Positions 51,868 through 61,536 of a stretch of 64,000 nt of DNA are shown here, piece by piece; position 1 is the first letter of the stretch, and every line of letters begins with the position of its first letter. Position numbers and translations under genes: made by a program. Source of the stretch: Priestia filamentosa. GTDB taxonomy: Bacteria > Bacillota > Bacilli > Bacillales > Bacillaceae_H. A model generated the notes under the pieces. The model was not told the origin of the DNA, did not search any database, and saw only the letters and a program-made list of their open reading frames with translations. The stretch lies in assembly GCF_900177535.1 (NCBI RefSeq), contig NZ_FXAJ01000013.1, positions 1 to 64,000 on the forward strand, in the 5' to 3' direction.

Positions 51868-51974
51868 GTTATTGGTATTCACATAAAATTTTCAATCCCC
51901 ATATATGGGTAATATAATATGTTTTAAAATTGATATCTTTATTAGACATTTAGAAAAAGGAGTGGGAAATAGCA

Positions 51975-52279
51975 TTGAGTAAAGGAAACTTTTTTGGTGG
52001 GGACCGTTTTTTGACGAAAATCCTCCCCCCGAAATTGAAGAAGTTCACCCAGGGACAAAACAAGCCTTTTCTACCTTTCCGTTTGATGAAGGGAAGCAAG
52101 GCTATTTAACTTGCACTAAAATCCCTGAGGAACTTTGGGAAGAATGGAAATGAACTAATTGTTACTTCAGCTGGGACATTTTACGAGGATAAGGACGGCG
52201 TGCACTTTAAGAAGCTAGTTCACTGCCCTCATATCATACTTTCTAGGATAGTGAGTGAACAAGTAGATAAAGTGCATTA
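51975..52279 (+). pseudogene. Decayed small gene with frameshifts
   Basis: AAAGGAGTGGG precedes a TTG at 51975 that reads LSKGNFF, then a run of six T shifts the frame. The next frame reads WGPFFDENPPPEIEEVHPGT, FSTFPFDEGKQGYLTCTKIP, EELWEEWK and stops at 52153. A further shift continues ELIVTSAGTFYEDKDGVHFK, KLVHCPHIILSRIVSEQVDK to 52279. One extra T and one further indel would restore a protein of about 100 residues. Family unknown. Confidence 0.55.
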
Positions 52280-52455
52280 ATGCATTAAATTAGTAGAAAA
52301 ACGTTGTATGGTTTCAAATGCATTCCACAAACATGTAGAGGTTGTAGTTGAACCTACCATACAAATTAAAAAAGTATGAAATATGTCATATAGACTATAT
52401 CTAATCAATATAGAGCAAGGTCCATTAAACAAAAGAGCGTCCTTGTGAAATGTTT

Positions 52456-52500
52456 TAAGCCTAATTTCTCACATACTATATGTGGAAATTAGGCTTTTTT
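52456..52500. terminator. Intrinsic terminator
   Basis: AAGCCTAATTTC pairs with GAAATTAGGCTT, then TTTTATG. The interior adds CACATA/TATGTG. Confidence 0.85.
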
Positions 52501-52602
52501 ATGTTATTTCTCTTAGATGTATGACTATATAGAAAATAATTTAAGGTTTCTCTTCTTCTTTATAATTAACATTAGAGTAATGAGTAGGGAAAGAATACAG
52601 GG

Positions 52603-53988
52603 TTATCCCATCCAAGCTTTCACTAACAATTGAATTGCCGTAGGAATCTCTTTCTCAGATAGAACTGCAAAGCCTAACATGATTGTTTGATAATCATTCT
52701 TTCCGTATTCCGATACCGAATAGACTTTGATACCATATTTTGCTGCCCGTTCAATAAGTTCCTGTTCAGTCATACCGTTATTGGGACGGACTAATAAGTG
52801 TAAACCAGCGTCAAGACCAATAATTTCAATTGAGTCTGGAAAATAAGTTGAAATCGCCGAAACGAGTACGTCTCTTTTTTTACTGTAAACGACCCGCATT
52901 TTGTTAATATGTTTTTTCCAGTATCCTTCCTGCATAAATCTCTTGAGGACCTCTTGATCAAGACGTGATACAGACTGAACGAATCTAAAGTGATTTTCAT
53001 GATACTTTTCAATTAACGGTTTGGGCAAGACCATATAACTTATACGTAATGAGGGTAGTAATGCTTTCGAAAACGTCCCCATATAGATTACCCTCCCTTG
53101 AGAATCTAATCCTTGTAATGCTGGAATTGGCTTTCCTGAATAACGAAACTCACTGTCATAATCATCCTCTACAATGTAACGCTCTTCTTTTTTTTGAGCC
53201 CAATTTAAAAGTTGATTCCGTCTTGCTATTGACATAATCATTCCACACGGAAATTGATGTGATGGCGTAACAAAAGCTATGTCAGCACTACTATCCTCCA
53301 ATTTAGATACCACCATCCCATCATCATCAAGTGGGATCAGCCGCACATTCTCATATCCCTTTTCAAAAGTCACAAGTCTTTGATGATACCCAGGATCTTC
53401 AACGGCATACAAACTCCCTTTTAACAGTTTAAATAAAAGTCTAATAAGTGTTGGTGTACCTGATCCAATAATTATCTGACTCGGCGACGTCCGGACACCA
53501 CGCGACTCGTAAAGATAGGAAGCAATGGCTTCACGAAGCCCATACTCTCCCTGAGGATGCCCTATTCTTAACAAATGTTTATTCTCATCCCTTAATACAT
53601 CATTAGATATTTTCCTAAATATTGAAAAAGGAAATGAGGGACCATCTACACCTGTCTGGGTGAAATCAAAGGCTACATTGTCCTCGTAGGTCTCCTCTTT
53701 GATATATATGATGCTCTCTTTTAGGTTAGAAAATGTCTGGTCTACTTTACACACAAAATATCCTTTACGTGGAATTCCTTCGATATATCCTTCTGCAACA
53801 AGTTGCTCGTACGCTGCTTCAATAGTGTTCTGACTAATCTGTAAATTTTTGGAAAGTTTCCGTTTAGAAGGCAGCTTAGTGTAGGCTACGAGATTTCCTA
53901 TTTCGATTTCCTGTCTTATAAAATTATACAACTGTATATATAGTGGTTCTTTACTATTTGAATCAAGATTTGGTGTTAATTCCATCAT
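52603..53988 (-). CDS. MocR-family regulator (GntR HTH fused to aminotransferase fold)
   Basis: 461 residues from the ATG at 53988 (AAAGGGG upstream). Residues 15-85 are a GntR winged HTH (LYIQLYNFIRQEIEIGNL, LPSKRKLSKNLQISQNTIEA). Residues 120-460 are a PLP fold-type I domain with SGTPTLIRLLF, EDPGYHQR, VTPSHQFPCGMIMS, EDDYDSEFRY and the PLP lysine in GTFSKALLPSLR. Related regulators (PdxR, GabR) sense PLP or amino compounds. It is divergent from the EamA exporter, its probable target. Confidence 0.92.
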   Translation of the reverse strand: MMELTPNLDSNSKEPLYIQLYNFIRQEIEIGNLVAYTKLPSKRKLSKNLQISQNTIEAAYEQLVAEGYIEGIPRKGYFVCKVDQTFSNLKESIIYIKEETYEDNVAFDFTQTGVDGPSFPFSIFRKISNDVLRDENKHLLRIGHPQGEYGLREAIASYLYESRGVRTSPSQIIIGSGTPTLIRLLFKLLKGSLYAVEDPGYHQRLVTFEKGYENVRLIPLDDDGMVVSKLEDSSADIAFVTPSHQFPCGMIMSIARRNQLLNWAQKKEERYIVEDDYDSEFRYSGKPIPALQGLDSQGRVIYMGTFSKALLPSLRISYMVLPKPLIEKYHENHFRFVQSVSRLDQEVLKRFMQEGYWKKHINKMRVVYSKKRDVLVSAISTYFPDSIEIIGLDAGLHLLVRPNNGMTEQELIERAAKYGIKVYSVSEYGKNDYQTIMLGFAVLSEKEIPTAIQLLVKAWMG

Positions 53989-54113
53989 TTTATCTGACCC
54001 CTTTAATGTTATAAAATGTGACTCTTCATACAATGTCAGATTCTCATTATAATATCTCTACAGAATCATTTCTATCTATTTCTCAAACAACTTCTCAACA
54101 GGGGGTATTCATC

Positions 54114-55022
54114 ATGAAAACATATCGGTATGTTGGACTATTAATGATTATTAGTGGGGCTACATTATGGGGAATCTCCGGTCCAATGATTCAGTGGCTT
54201 TTTCAAAACAGTAGCCTCACATCAGGTAAATTTCTCGTTGTACGACTACTGCTTGCCGGAATTATAACTTTGGCAATATTGTATTTCACTAAAAAAAATA
54301 TATTTGGTGTTTGGAAGCATCCACGCCAGTGGATTCAACTTATTATTTTTGGGGTTTTAGGAATGCTGGGCGCTCAGTATGCTTTTATTGAAACAATCCA
54401 TGTAAGTACTGCTGTCACAGCTGTACTGTTTCAATTTCTTGGTCCTATTTTAATTACTATTTATGTAGCAATACAAACAAAAAAAATGCCAACAGTAATA
54501 CAATTACTGGCGGTTGTTGCAGCCTTAGTAGGAACTTTTTTTCTGATTACTAATGGTTCTGTTGAAAATATCGTATTATCGAAAAAAGCCATTATTCTCG
54601 GTCTACTTACAACACTTGGATTTACTTTCTATACTCTTCACCCTGCGTCATTGATAAAAGAGTGGGGAACCATTGTCATCATTGGCTGGGGTATGTTAAT
54701 TGGCGGCATCGTCTTGTTTATATACAACCAGGATTTTAGTGTTATGCATTTGGCACATACATTAACATTTAACACGTTATCAATGTTGCTTCTCGTGATT
54801 ATCAGCGGAACGTTGTCTTTTATTCTCTATATTGGTAGTCTGAAGTATTTAAGCGCAACAGAAACAAGTCTATTATCCAGTATTGAACCACTAGTTGCAG
54901 CAGTCGTTTCGATCGTTTGGTTAAATGAATCATTTGGAATATATCAACTGATAGGTGGATTCTTCATCACTGCCACGGTTGTCTTCTTATCCATACCAAG
55001 TAAAGGAGCTAGGAAAAAGTAA
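54114..55022 (+). CDS. EamA/DMT-family exporter
   Basis: 302 residues from the ATG at 54114 (AGGGGG upstream; the frame is open earlier but without a ribosome site). Ten membrane segments in two EamA repeats: SGATLWGISGPMIQWLFQNS, VSTAVTAVLFQFLGPILITI, and SATETSLLSSIEPLVAAVVS. DMT transporters of this kind export amino acids or metabolites. The divergent MocR gene probably regulates it. Confidence 0.9.
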   Translation: MKTYRYVGLLMIISGATLWGISGPMIQWLFQNSSLTSGKFLVVRLLLAGIITLAILYFTKKNIFGVWKHPRQWIQLIIFGVLGMLGAQYAFIETIHVSTAVTAVLFQFLGPILITIYVAIQTKKMPTVIQLLAVVAALVGTFFLITNGSVENIVLSKKAIILGLLTTLGFTFYTLHPASLIKEWGTIVIIGWGMLIGGIVLFIYNQDFSVMHLAHTLTFNTLSMLLLVIISGTLSFILYIGSLKYLSATETSLLSSIEPLVAAVVSIVWLNESFGIYQLIGGFFITATVVFLSIPSKGARKK

Positions 55023-55164
55023 CGATATAATAGTGGAAGGTTAAGTAAAAATATTGAAACAATAAATTCACCAGTTTTTTACATTACGTTCAATAAAATG
55101 TGTTAGGTAAAGTTTAGCTACTATAGATTGTTTACAAGTAAAAATATGAAAAGGGGTTCTATGG

Positions 55165-55505
55165 AAAATATATGAGGAGTCTCATTCACAGCACCTTCTA
55201 CAATAAATGTGGCTACTGGAGGAGTCTACATGGTGCTTTATGAAGTCGTACCGTCATTTGGACCAGGAAATACTGCGGCAGCTTATGCCATTCGAGTGAA
55301 TGGTGTCAATCAATCTTCTGCCACTTATGGGGTTATTCAAGCAAATAGTCTAAGTTCAACTTTAGTAGGTACTGCTATTTTAACCATTCCAAGTGGAGCA
55401 ACACTAACGATTCGGAATGTAGGAACTACGAACGACACCCTTAATACTACGGCAGATGGTGCTACAATCATAAATGCTTCTTTTCAATTGACTAGGATAA
55501 GTTAA
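55165..55505 (+). pseudogene. C-terminal fragment of a BclA-like exosporium glycoprotein
   Basis: Open from 55165 (GVSFTAPSTINVATGGVYMV) to 55505, directly after an in-frame TGA. The rest (LYEVVPSFGPGNTAAAYAIR, GTAILTIPSGATLTIRNVGT, NASFQLTRIS) matches the TNF-like C-terminal domain of collagen-like spore surface proteins. The collagen GXX repeats and N-terminus are missing. An internal ATG has no ribosome site, so it is probably not expressed. Confidence 0.75.
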
Positions 55506-55575
55506 AATAGAGAAACTAGATATAAAATTTTGTATAGGATATACCTTTTTACAAAGCAAATATGTGGACACAAGA

Positions 55576-55616
55576 GAAACGGATCTACCATTTAAAGTGG
55601 TAGATCTGTTTCTTTT
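55576..55616 (+). terminator. Intrinsic terminator
   Basis: GAAACGGATCTACCA pairs with TGGTAGATCTGTTTC, then TTTTATT. Confidence 0.85.
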
Positions 55617-55653
55617 ATTAAGATTTCAATTAGCAAACAGGGTTAATTTATTT

Positions 55654-55794
55654 TTATTGTTCTTTTAGAGAAAATAATCTTTTACATGAGAAACACATTA
55701 ATTTTCCACTTTCTTGAATAATCCCATTTAAAAACCCATTCGAACAATGGATTTTTTTGTTACATTTGGTGCATAATCCAACTAGCTCTTTCAC
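55654..55794 (-). CDS. 46-residue zinc-ribbon protein
   Basis: A GTG at 55794 with GGAGGAAG 4-10 bases upstream opens 46 codons. The protein has two knuckles, C8-T-K-C11 and C34-F-S-C37, plus C17, the pattern of a short zinc ribbon. No other motif. It may be a small regulator or a nucleic-acid-binding accessory. Confidence 0.65.
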   Translation of the reverse strand: MKELVGLCTKCNKKIHCSNGFLNGIIQESGKLMCFSCKRLFSLKEQ

Positions 55795-55942
55795 TTTCTT
55801 CCTCCATCCATATTCATGACAAATTGCTTATTTTATTATCCTACTTGAGGATATTATTGTTAAAAAATAGATTGTAATTAACAATTGAAGTGAAATGTAA
55901 TTATATCTCCTCCCTCGATTATGAGCATTTTACATCTTTATC

Positions 55943-56449
55943 CTAGAATGAACATGTAGTGTTAAAGGGTTTCCCTTCCTTTCTTCCTCGATGTAATTTA
56001 GACAAAAATTCATCAAAATCAGGAGCAAGCTGCAGAGTTCCCCACCGCCTATTCTCCATATGTCTTTCCCATAGATAAACAACGGATGGATTTGTAGAAC
56101 CATTTTTATAATTTAAAGCGATATAGTGATGAAAATCTCCCCATAATAAAACTATATGTGGAGGTAACCCTAGTAGCTCAATCCAATACTTTGAGGATAA
56201 AATCCCCAATCTTCGTCCCTCACTATCTATATCAATACCTTCCATGAAGTACATATTAATTGAGTTGTTGAAATAGGAATAGTGAACTTCTCCTCCATTC
56301 TGTTCTTTTAATAAGCTTATATAGGAAGGGGGAAGTTGCACTTTTAATTGGTTTTCCGCCTCTTGAATAACCCTTTCCTTTAAAGGTTCGTAGGACCAGG
56401 CACTATTCTTCTTCCAGAAATCCCTTCCCGTATAATAACTTGCCTTCAC
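55943..56449 (-). CDS. SMI1/KNR4 (SUKH) domain protein
   Basis: A 168-residue SUKH-type protein: IQEAENQLKVQLPPSYISLL, KEQNGG, then the IDSEGRRLGILSS and LLWGDFHHYIALNYKN strands and a C-terminal FDEFLSKL. SUKH proteins often give immunity to polymorphic toxins, but no toxin is adjacent; many Bacillus copies are orphan. Single gene with a weak site. Confidence 0.85.
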   Translation of the reverse strand: MKASYYTGRDFWKKNSAWSYEPLKERVIQEAENQLKVQLPPSYISLLKEQNGGEVHYSYFNNSINMYFMEGIDIDSEGRRLGILSSKYWIELLGLPPHIVLLWGDFHHYIALNYKNGSTNPSVVYLWERHMENRRWGTLQLAPDFDEFLSKLHRGRKEGKPFNTTCSF

Positions 56450-56541
56450 CTGTAATCCTCCTCTATGTTTTGTTCCCTTTTTACTTTTATATAAAATTAG
56501 GACCCTACTTAGATCTTAAGTAAGGACCTTGTTTTTAATAC

Positions 56542-56976
56542 CTAATCATTTTTAAAAGTGATTTCTTCAATACTAACCTTAGTAGGTCCTCCTGGGGTCA
56601 GTAGGACAACCTTTTCCCTTAAAGATCGTAGGAGTAACTGACTACCAACAGGGGATAAAAACGAAATATAACCCTCATCTGGATTAACTTGATTAGGAAA
56701 ACAAATTGTAAATTGTTCTGTTTCCTGCTCTTCTTCGTACAAAAGGGTAACCTGACTTCCAATAAAAACCTGAGGTATCGAAGGAGGGAGGTCGGATTCC
56801 TGATCAAAAATCCCCAAAAGATCCTGTACACTAGACGCATACCGATTAAAAAACTGAGTGTATTCATTTATATCAGATGCGAAATAGGAGTCTACAAAAC
56901 TTGCATAATTTTCTTCTAGATAAACTAACTGTTTCACAAAATTTTCCCTCAGGGAATGACAAACGTTATGGTTCAT
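56542..56976 (-). CDS. GreA/GreB C-terminal-domain protein
   Basis: 144 residues from the ATG at 56976 (AGGGGG upstream). The last 75 residues match the FKBP-like C-terminal domain of GreA: PQVFIGSQVTLLYEEEQETE, DEGYISFLSPVGSQLLLRSL, TPGGPTKVSIEEI. The N-terminal 65 residues are helical but not long enough for the usual GreA coiled coil, as in Rnk-type proteins. It may bind the RNA polymerase secondary channel without cleavage stimulation. Confidence 0.82.
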   Translation of the reverse strand: MNHNVCHSLRENFVKQLVYLEENYASFVDSYFASDINEYTQFFNRYASSVQDLLGIFDQESDLPPSIPQVFIGSQVTLLYEEEQETEQFTICFPNQVNPDEGYISFLSPVGSQLLLRSLREKVVLLTPGGPTKVSIEEITFKND

Positions 56977-57056
56977 AGTAGATAACCCCCTTAGCATGAC
57001 TTAAACCTTTGCAAATTTTCATTTCAAATTTCATAAAAAAACCTCCTAAATAAAAA

Positions 57057-57082
57057 ATGAAGATTACCTAGGTAATCTTCAT
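57057..57082. repeat. Perfect 26-base palindrome
   Basis: ATGAAGATTACCT and its exact reverse complement. On the minus strand it is followed by TTTTTTATTT, so it can work as a terminator in that direction, although no minus-strand gene lies upstream of it. Confidence 0.7.
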
Positions 57083-57328
57083 CACATCATAGCATATGGG
57101 GGTAGAAGTTACTATACTTCAGCTCATTAGTCCAATTTTGGTTATATAGCCCATCCATCATATCAATTCTTATACATATTTCTTAGTATCAAAAACAGAT
57201 CTCTGGGGGCATCTGTTTTTTAATAGCGATAATTGATTTTACGCACACTATATCTGTATATTATATACATTTTTATTTTTTAATCTTGGATCCCTGAAAA
57301 ATGATAATAGGAAAGCCATTTATTTGAA

Positions 57329-57366
57329 TGTTACTTATTAATACTGTAACATAGTATTAAGTAACA
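57329..57366. repeat. Inverted repeat upstream of the tyrosine recombinase
   Basis: TGTTACTT-AT-TAATACT, then GTAACAT, then AGTATTAAGTAACA: arms of about 15 bases around a 7-base centre. Tyrosine recombinases use core sites of this form. It lies 23 bases before the recombinase start, so it may instead be its operator. Confidence 0.55.
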
Positions 57367-57388
57367 TAAATTTAGGAGGGGATGCCGT

Positions 57389-57955
57389 ATGGAGTATGTA
57401 GAAGCTTTAAGAGATATTAAACAAATTAATTCCATCAAGAGATATTTAAAAAGACATTCCGAAAGAGATTATGTTCTCTTTGTTTTTGGGATAAATACGG
57501 GCTTAAAGATTACAGAAATATTAGATATTAAAGTAGGAGATGTTTTAGAGGAGGAAGGACATGTAGGGGATTTTTTTCATATTCCTTGCAAGGACTCCAG
57601 AATCACTAGGGAAATCTATCTCAATCACAATGTAAAAAAGGATATTCTCCACTATATCAAAGCTACTCACTTGAAGAGGGACAACTATTTATTCCAGTCT
57701 ACTAAAACGGAAAAACCTATTACACGTCAACAAGCCTATCGTGTTATTAGTCATGCTGCAAAGGTCGTTGGAATACAAGGGAAAATTGGAACAAATTCTT
57801 TACGTAAAACTTTTGGATTTCACGCCTATAAACGGGGGGTTTCCATTTCTTTACTTAAGGAGTATTTTAATCATTCAACGCCTTCAGAAACCCTTAAATA
57901 TCTTGGAATCTCTAAACATGAAAAAATTAAAACTGTAATCGATGTCAACCTTTAA
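57389..57955 (+). CDS. Small tyrosine recombinase with altered active-site residues
   Basis: A 188-residue protein, catalytic domain only. The usual first Arg region reads NTGLKITEILDI, with Lys in place of Arg. The box II motif reads IGTNSLRKTFGFHAYK, where His-x-x-Arg has Asn for the first His. The nucleophile region is FNHSTPSETLKYLGI with Tyr present. Such short integrases are common on Bacillus plasmids, but the Lys and Asn changes may weaken activity. AGGAGGGG site upstream. Confidence 0.82.
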   Translation: MEYVEALRDIKQINSIKRYLKRHSERDYVLFVFGINTGLKITEILDIKVGDVLEEEGHVGDFFHIPCKDSRITREIYLNHNVKKDILHYIKATHLKRDNYLFQSTKTEKPITRQQAYRVISHAAKVVGIQGKIGTNSLRKTFGFHAYKRGVSISLLKEYFNHSTPSETLKYLGISKHEKIKTVIDVNL

Positions 57956-58004
57956 ATAAATTATTTTCATCCATATGTAAACTATTTGAGGGAGGGATTT
58001 TACA

Positions 58005-58508
58005 TTGAATATCCGAGAAAGTGAACTTCCAGGTATCGGTTATAAATTTGAAATTATCACAAAAAATCAAGACAAGCTGGTGATTGTTATCCATGATGAT
58101 GGTAGGAGAGAAATTTATCATTTTGACGCAGATGACTATGATGAAGTTGTAAGCAGTTCCACATTCAATGACTCAGAATCCAGACAAATTGCAGGAATTT
58201 TAGGCGGCATGGCCTATAAACCTAAAGATCTAGAAACAATTGATTTTGCATTTGATGATGTAATCATTGAATGGTACAAAGTAGAGCCTAATGCACCTGC
58301 TGTGAATAAAACAATTGGTGAGATTGATATCAGAAATAACTTTGGGGTTACTGTTATCGCCATAAAGAAAAAAAAGACTAAAAAGTCTCATAATCCAGGT
58401 CCAGATACTGTTATTGAAGTAGGAGACACATTAGTTATCTCGGGGGAAAGAAGCCAATTAAAAGAACTAATTAGCAAGTTACTATCAAATAAGGAGAGAA
58501 TGATATAA
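58005..58508 (+). CDS. khtT: KhtT-type regulatory subunit of a K+/H+ antiporter
   Basis: A 167-residue cytoplasmic protein. The N-terminal part MNIRESELPGIGYKFEIITK matches KhtT. Residues 85-165 are a TrkA-C (RCK_C) domain: GEIDIRNNFGVTVIAIKKK, VIEVGDTLVISGERSQLKEL, which binds nucleotide or pH signals. The TTG start has GGGAGGG upstream. It overlaps the antiporter start closely (stop and start adjacent). Confidence 0.88.
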   Translation: MNIRESELPGIGYKFEIITKNQDKLVIVIHDDGRREIYHFDADDYDEVVSSSTFNDSESRQIAGILGGMAYKPKDLETIDFAFDDVIIEWYKVEPNAPAVNKTIGEIDIRNNFGVTVIAIKKKKTKKSHNPGPDTVIEVGDTLVISGERSQLKELISKLLSNKERMI

Positions 58509-59735
58509 ATGGATCATTTGGTATTTGAAGTCGGCACTGCACTTATCATTGTAGCCATCGGATCAATTATTGCGAACAAGCTTAAATTTTCCATTATTCC
58601 ATTTTTGATTATTCTAGGGATGATGGTAGGACCACACGCCCCGGAAATTGGAATTATTGACTTAACCTTTATTGGAAGTAACGACTTTATCCAATTCATG
58701 GGGCGAATTGGGGTGCTATTTTTACTTTTCTACTTAGGGCTAGAATTTTCTGTTGGTAAACTGATGAAATCAGGGCGGGATATAGTCGTTGGGGGAAGTA
58801 TCTATGTAGCAATGAACTTTGCTTTAGGTCTTTTATATGGATTTGTTGCAGGTATGCCTTGGATGGAGACTCTTATTATTGCCGGACTCCTTAGCGTATC
58901 CTCTAGTGCCATTGTAGCGAAAGTGCTGGTTGATTTAAAAAGAACAGCAAATCCTGAAACGGAGCTAATTCTGGGGATTATTTTATTTGATGATATCTTT
59001 TTAGCTTTATTTTTAACCACAATGTCAGGGGTCCTACTTGCAGGCTCAACTTCCGCCCTCGGTATTATCACTTCTGTTCTTATTTCTGTTGGTTATATGT
59101 TACTGTTTTTTATTATTGCACGAAAAGGTGCACCTCTATTAAATAAATGGTTGAATATAAAATCCGACGAGATTTTCATTATCGTTATATTTGCTATCTT
59201 ATTTTTTGTTTCTGGATTTTCAGAAACGCTTCACGTAGCAGAAGCCATTGGTGCTTTATTATTAGGTTTAGTTTTTTCAGAAACTAAGCATCGGGATCGT
59301 ATTGAACATTTGGTCGTTCCGTTTAGAAACTTCTTCGGAGCCATTTTCTTCTTCAGCTTCGGACTAAGTATTGACCCATCAACATTAACTAATGCAATTT
59401 GGTTAGCACTAGGTGCTGCTATAATAACGATTGTCGGAAATTTTGTTGCTGGCATGATTTCTGGAAGAAAAGCAGGGCTATCTCACAAAGCTTCTTCTAG
59501 TATTGGTTTAACCATCATGGCTCGAGGAGAATTTTCAATCATTGTAGCTGATTTAGGGGTTACAGCAGGTTTAAATCCTATTTTGACTCCTTTTACTGCC
59601 CTTTATGTTCTTATATTAGCCATTATAGGGCCACTTATGACGAAGGAAAGCAAAAATATCTACGGTGGTTTAAATAAGATTTTTAAATGGAGTAAAGCAC
59701 CTGAAAAGAAAAAGATAGAACTTCCAGGTGAATAA
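58509..59735 (+). CDS. khtU: KhtU-type K+/H+ antiporter (CPA2)
   Basis: A 408-residue CPA2 exchanger with about 12 segments: IPFLIILGMMVGPHAPEIGI, GVLFLLFYLGLEFSVGKLMK, LILGIILFDDIFLALFLTTM with the Asp pair of the ion site, and IMARGEFSIIVADLG. It exports potassium in exchange for protons under high K+ or alkaline conditions. Directly after khtT, sharing a terminator at 59829. Confidence 0.92.
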   Translation: MDHLVFEVGTALIIVAIGSIIANKLKFSIIPFLIILGMMVGPHAPEIGIIDLTFIGSNDFIQFMGRIGVLFLLFYLGLEFSVGKLMKSGRDIVVGGSIYVAMNFALGLLYGFVAGMPWMETLIIAGLLSVSSSAIVAKVLVDLKRTANPETELILGIILFDDIFLALFLTTMSGVLLAGSTSALGIITSVLISVGYMLLFFIIARKGAPLLNKWLNIKSDEIFIIVIFAILFFVSGFSETLHVAEAIGALLLGLVFSETKHRDRIEHLVVPFRNFFGAIFFFSFGLSIDPSTLTNAIWLALGAAIITIVGNFVAGMISGRKAGLSHKASSSIGLTIMARGEFSIIVADLGVTAGLNPILTPFTALYVLILAIIGPLMTKESKNIYGGLNKIFKWSKAPEKKKIELPGE

Positions 59736-59828
59736 ACTAGTATCCTATGTATATAATAGGACCGTTGAGTTAACTCCACCACCTCGTTTTTAATCCTCTA
59801 ATTTCAACATAATAATAATGACTTCAAT

Positions 59829-59866
59829 AAAAAGAGAGATGCTATAGCATCTCCCTTTTTTATTTT
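59829..59866 (+). terminator. Terminator of khtTU
   Basis: AAAAAGAGAGATGCTA pairs with TAGCATCTCCCTTTTTT, then TATTTT. Confidence 0.9.
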
Positions 59867-59887
59867 ATGATCAACCTTTTATTAATG

Positions 59888-60000
59888 GGAACGTCCAAAT
59901 CGGACGTTCCATATTTTATATCTGAAAAGCAACAATACTATTTAACAAAGCCAATAGAAAAAAAGCGCAAACTCGTTGATAAACGACAGGTTCGCTCCCT
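59888..60000. repeat. Two hairpins in a non-coding stretch
   Basis: GGAACGTCC/GGACGTTCC (59888..59910) is a perfect 9-base stem. GCGCAAACTCG pairs with CGACAGGTTCGCT (about 59964-59999), followed on the minus strand by TTTTTTT. They may terminate the minus-strand gene at 60330. The overlapping 85-codon frame has no recognisable content. Confidence 0.55.
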
Positions 60001-60329
60001 TTCTTTTAGATATACTTTTATGAGCTGGTGTCCAGTCCATGCTCCTGTAAAAACTTCTTACAAAAGAGACCATGTTATGAAGGCTAGAAGTCAACCGAAT
60101 AGATTGTTGTATGATAAAGACTAATTATAGACAAGCCTTGATATTCTTTAGATAAATGAAGAGTGAGAGATTGTTAGCTGCATTAGATTTTATGATGCTC
60201 TCCCCTAGTTTAGTTGTACCTCCTTTCTTCTGATTGTATAATCAATTTTTATTCTATTTTAATATCATTAGAGATAGAACAAAATTTCATAGTAACCATA
60301 TCTTTTGATTTTTTGTACTCCAACTATAA

Positions 60330-60626
60330 TTACTGTTCTTTTGAGATATTATTATTTCTTTTTACTAAGAGAACGATGGCAATGACAAAAGCAATTACAC
60401 TATATATCCAGGTAAACATAAAAGCTAACCCCAAACCGATATTGGCATCTGCATAATGATTATTCATATCATATATGGCTAGATAGAGAAGTGGTGCGCC
60501 TCCAATAATCAACAAGGGTATTAAGAGAATATTCTTTTTCGTCTTTCTTGTTGTTAGGAAAACGAGTAGGAAAGACGCCAGAAGAAAAAATTCCGAAGCT
60601 ATTGTCAAAATTAACAGTTTGTTCAT
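60330..60626 (-). CDS. Small membrane protein of unknown function
   Basis: 98 residues from the ATG at 60626 (AAAGGAGA 9 bases upstream; an 18-codon extension lacks a site). Three membrane segments (about 3-22, 32-51, 63-86), a conserved-looking loop YDMNNHYADANIG, and a basic C-terminus. Not recognised. Confidence 0.6.
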   Translation of the reverse strand: MNKLLILTIASEFFLLASFLLVFLTTRKTKKNILLIPLLIIGGAPLLYLAIYDMNNHYADANIGLGLAFMFTWIYSVIAFVIAIVLLVKRNNNISKEQ

Positions 60627-60680
60627 ACTAAATCTTCTCCTTTTCAATAGTCTTTTTATAAAACCTATAGAATGACCCAA

Positions 60681-61536
60681 ACTTACTTAAAAGACAGACA
60701 AATGAATGGTCTCCCTTTATAAGCATTAGACGATAAAATCATTAAATAGGTTTTTCTCTTTTTGAATATATTTTTCAAAAATGCAAATCATATTACAAAA
60801 TGAGTTAACGTAAAACATGCCCTAGGAATTTAAAAACTAGTTTCTTTCATTAGCAGTTAATTATGACTTAAAGATTCCATATAATGTACATTATGAGTAG
60901 GAAAAGCCCTTGTATTCTCAGAGAATATAAGGGCTTTGTCATATAATTACTTTGTTATGTTTATCCTTTTCTTTACAAAAAAAGACCTCACTTAAAATGT
61001 AGATGAAGTAAAGCAAGGATCATTAAAACAGATAATCAAAGATGTACTGAGCAGGTTTGTGCTTTTATCACTTCCTCTAATCAACATTATGGTAACTAAT
61101 CATTACTGAATTTCCTTCAATAAAAAGAAACCCTTTGCTCAGCACTAGCAAAGGGTTTTTACATATGGGGGAATACATTAACAGTATGGACAGTTTTGTA
61201 GATTAATATACACGTATGTTTATATATCTTATTCTTTGTTCAAGGTACGACAAGGGTGGGTGTGGTAGGTGTGGGGACGTTTTCCATTTCAAAAGAAAAC
61301 ATGAGAACAGTATAAAAGGATGTCTCTTTACGTGAAAGAGAAGTAAGTCAGCGACAAGGGGATTTGTGGCAAGTGTAGGGAACACTTCCACAGACACATA
61401 GTAGTTGCCACCTTGAAAATATACAAATAAAGGCCTGGATTTTGCATTTATCTTATGGTTATGTAGAACACCAATACTGAATGCAAAATTCAAGCCTTTT
61501 AATGATCCTTTGTTTTATGTGCTTTATTGAGAAGTA
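60681..61536. other. Long non-coding region with three hairpins and the inverted copy of the 13916 motif
   Basis: Hairpins: AAAGCCCTTGTATTCTC with its complement (60902..60938), AAACCCTTTGCT..AGCAAAGGGTTTTT (61129..61162), and GGCCTGGATTTTGCAT..ATGCAAAATTCAAGCC (61438..61498, terminator of the VOC gene). Between them, 61236..61287 is a G-rich block (CAAGGGTGGGTGTGGTAGGT, then GTGGGGACGTTTTCCAT) repeating 13916..13967 in the opposite orientation. No gene is seen. Confidence 0.7.

Noticed and set aside
59867..60124. 85-codon plus-strand frame after khtTU
   Set aside because: It starts inside the terminator tail, spans two hairpins, and has no recognisable content.
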